This document shows, piece by piece, positions 5,666 through 6,694 of a stretch of 6,694 nucleotides of DNA; the first letter of the stretch is position 1, and each line of letters begins with the position of its first letter. The position numbers and the translations under genes are program-made. This stretch comes from RGIG1902 sp034926865. GTDB lineage: Bacteria > Bacillota > Clostridia > Oscillospirales > Butyricicoccaceae. The notes under the pieces were generated by a model, which was not told the origin of the DNA, made no database searches, and saw nothing but the letters and a program-made list of their open reading frames with translations. Location of the stretch: positions 1 to 6,694 of the forward strand of contig JAYFQP010000015.1 in assembly GCA_034926865.1 (NCBI GenBank). The letters are read 5' to 3'.

Positions 5666-6694
5666 TAGCTCTCCCTCCAAAATTCAAAGTGATGCTTTTG
5701 AGCAAATTGAATAAAGGCCTCAGCAATACATAAATCATTTTCTGCAAGTGTGCTTGCAGTTTTTAGGTCATCACTATTTAAGTTAAAATTAACTAAATCT
5801 TGATTAATAATTGGTTGCCCATCATCATATTCAATGGAATTACCATCTTCATCAAGCAGGTATTCATAATCTCCGGAATTGTTCTTACCACCCTTTTCTG
5901 ATACTGCCATAAATATAGGATAATCAAGCTTTTTAGAAACCTCTCTATCAATCCATCTCTCCTTTAGCGATGCCATCATCTCAACATCTGCAAGAAGTAA
6001 TTCTAACTTGCCGCGATTTGTTAATTTCTTAAGGTCATATTCTGCGTTAGGGATAGCAAGTTCTATTGCTTTAATTGTGGCTTTTATGCGTTTTGTTCGA
6101 TCTTTTTGAGAATCTTTTAATGTTTTGATTTCTATCTTTTGTTGATCTTTGATTGGCTTAAGTTCAGCGCTTAGAGCTTTCTTCGTATCTTTCCAGCTTG
6201 CAGAAATCACATCAATTTCTTGTTGTTGTTTTATTTGCAATGCTTCTAAATCCGACTGCATATTTTCAAGCTTTATTTTTTCTTGTAGCAATTCACTTCT
6301 TAAAGTACTAATAGTTCCATTAGCTTTTTCAATTTTTGTTTCCAAATCATCTGTTTCTTCTATTCCATTATCTTCTTCGCTTTCAGCGTCAATCTCTGTG
6401 TTTTCTTCCGCTTCGGTAAAGTTCTCAAGCAATATTTCTAAAATACTCTCAGGAATATTGTCTTCTTCAATATCAAATACTCCTTTGTATTTTTCCAAGA
6501 TTTGGCCTATTTGCTTTTCATAATCTGGACATGCGGCCGCTACTTTCTGTTTGATATTATCAATTGTAGTAAGCTCATCCTGCGTGTACTTTTGAATTAA
6601 TAGAACAGATGTCTTAGTGCCTGTATGCGGCTTAAAAGTATTCTGATGCAAACCAACAACAGCTAACAAACGAGCTTTTCTTAGTATCCATTCT
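5665..6694 (-). CDS. N6-adenine DNA methyltransferase (HsdM-like), C-terminal part
   Basis: Only the last ~342 residues are in the window; the frame is open to the right edge, so the SAM-binding and NPPY/F catalytic motifs lie outside. The visible start, WILRKARLLAVVGLHQNTF followed by KPHTGTKTSVLLI, is the conserved closing segment of the HsdM-type N6 methyltransferase domain. Beyond it is an unusual long extension: an acidic, Asp/Glu-rich linker (about 6345-6470), a ~120-residue charged coiled-coil (about 5980-6345), then a segment PIFMAVSEKGG...YEYLLDEDG (about 5855-5925) like the G-D-rich end of such methylases, and a final helix ending HHFEFWRES. The enzyme would methylate adenine at the site chosen by the specificity subunit, whose ATG overlaps its stop codon. 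The coiled-coil may be a docking surface for the specificity subunit or the DndD-like ATPase (inference). A PglX-type or plain HsdM identity cannot be separated without the N-terminus. Confidence 0.88.
   Translation of the reverse strand, partial: EWILRKARLLAVVGLHQNTFKPHTGTKTSVLLIQKYTQDELTTIDNIKQKVAAACPDYEKQIGQILEKYKGVFDIEEDNIPESILEILLENFTEAEENTEIDAESEEDNGIEETDDLETKIEKANGTISTLRSELLQEKIKLENMQSDLEALQIKQQQEIDVISASWKDTKKALSAELKPIKDQQKIEIKTLKDSQKDRTKRIKATIKAIELAIPNAEYDLKKLTNRGKLELLLADVEMMASLKERWIDREVSKKLDYPIFMAVSEKGGKNNSGDYEYLLDEDGNSIEYDDGQPIINQDLVNFNLNSDDLKTASTLAENDLCIAEAFIQFAQKHHFEFWRES
5671..5678 (-). promoter_or_regulatory. Ribosome binding site of the specificity-subunit gene
   Basis: GGAGGGAG lies inside the 3' end of the methylase gene, 5 bases before ATG 5665. 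It decides the start: the in-frame TTG at 5680 overlaps this site and has no equally good one. The TAATG stop-start overlap suggests translational coupling with the methylase. Confidence 0.8.

Noticed and set aside
6149..6523. 124-residue Ser-rich open frame on the + strand
   Set aside because: The Ser/Phe-rich composition is what the antisense of a Glu/Lys-rich acidic and coiled-coil region gives; it is a shadow of the methylase.
598..6694. Classical BREX, DISARM or complete Dnd system
   Set aside because: No BrxC/PglZ, DrmA/B/C or DndA/B/C gene is in the window; only the methylase and ATPase types are loosely shared.

Overview
The window looks like accessory, horizontally acquired DNA from a low-GC Firmicute, most likely a clostridial (gut Clostridia-type) genome. 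The evidence is AT-rich coding sequence, very strong AAGGAGG-type ribosome binding sites, and a clostridial-style large serine recombinase at the left edge. No RNA gene, CRISPR array or insertion sequence was found.

Layout: (1) positions 2-601 on the + strand hold the C-terminal part of a large serine recombinase. Its end overlaps a short stretch (358-423, read on the - strand) that resembles the extreme 3' end of rlmD/rumA, the 23S rRNA uracil methyltransferase gene. This is probably the attachment-site region of a mobile element. (2) About 424-597 is a short AT-rich junction with no convincing gene of its own. (3) From 598 to the right edge, everything is one tightly packed leftward (- strand) operon. 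In transcription order it encodes the C-terminal part of an N6-adenine DNA methyltransferase of the type I HsdM kind (5665-6694, N-terminus outside the window), a two-domain HsdS-like specificity subunit (4304-5665), a 65-residue acidic helical protein (4107-4304), a DndD-like SMC/Rad50-type ATPase (2126-4117), and a protein that joins an N-terminal DndE-like domain to a HerA/DptH-like ATPase (598-2124). The genes overlap by 1-11 bases or are separated by 1 base, and each has a strong ribosome binding site inside the preceding gene, so they are almost certainly made together.

Interpretation: the operon mixes two kinds of DNA-modification defence. The methylase and specificity subunits come from type I restriction-modification. 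The DndD-like, DndE-like and HerA/DptH-like parts come from phosphorothioate (Dnd/Dpt) systems. No sulfur-transfer gene (DndA, DndB, DndC) and no HsdR-type nuclease gene lies in the window. The simplest reading is that sequence-specific adenine methylation marks self DNA, while the DndD-like ATPase and the DndE-HerA ATPase sense or act on unmarked DNA. This is inference: the 5' part of the operon is not visible and could carry a nuclease or helicase.
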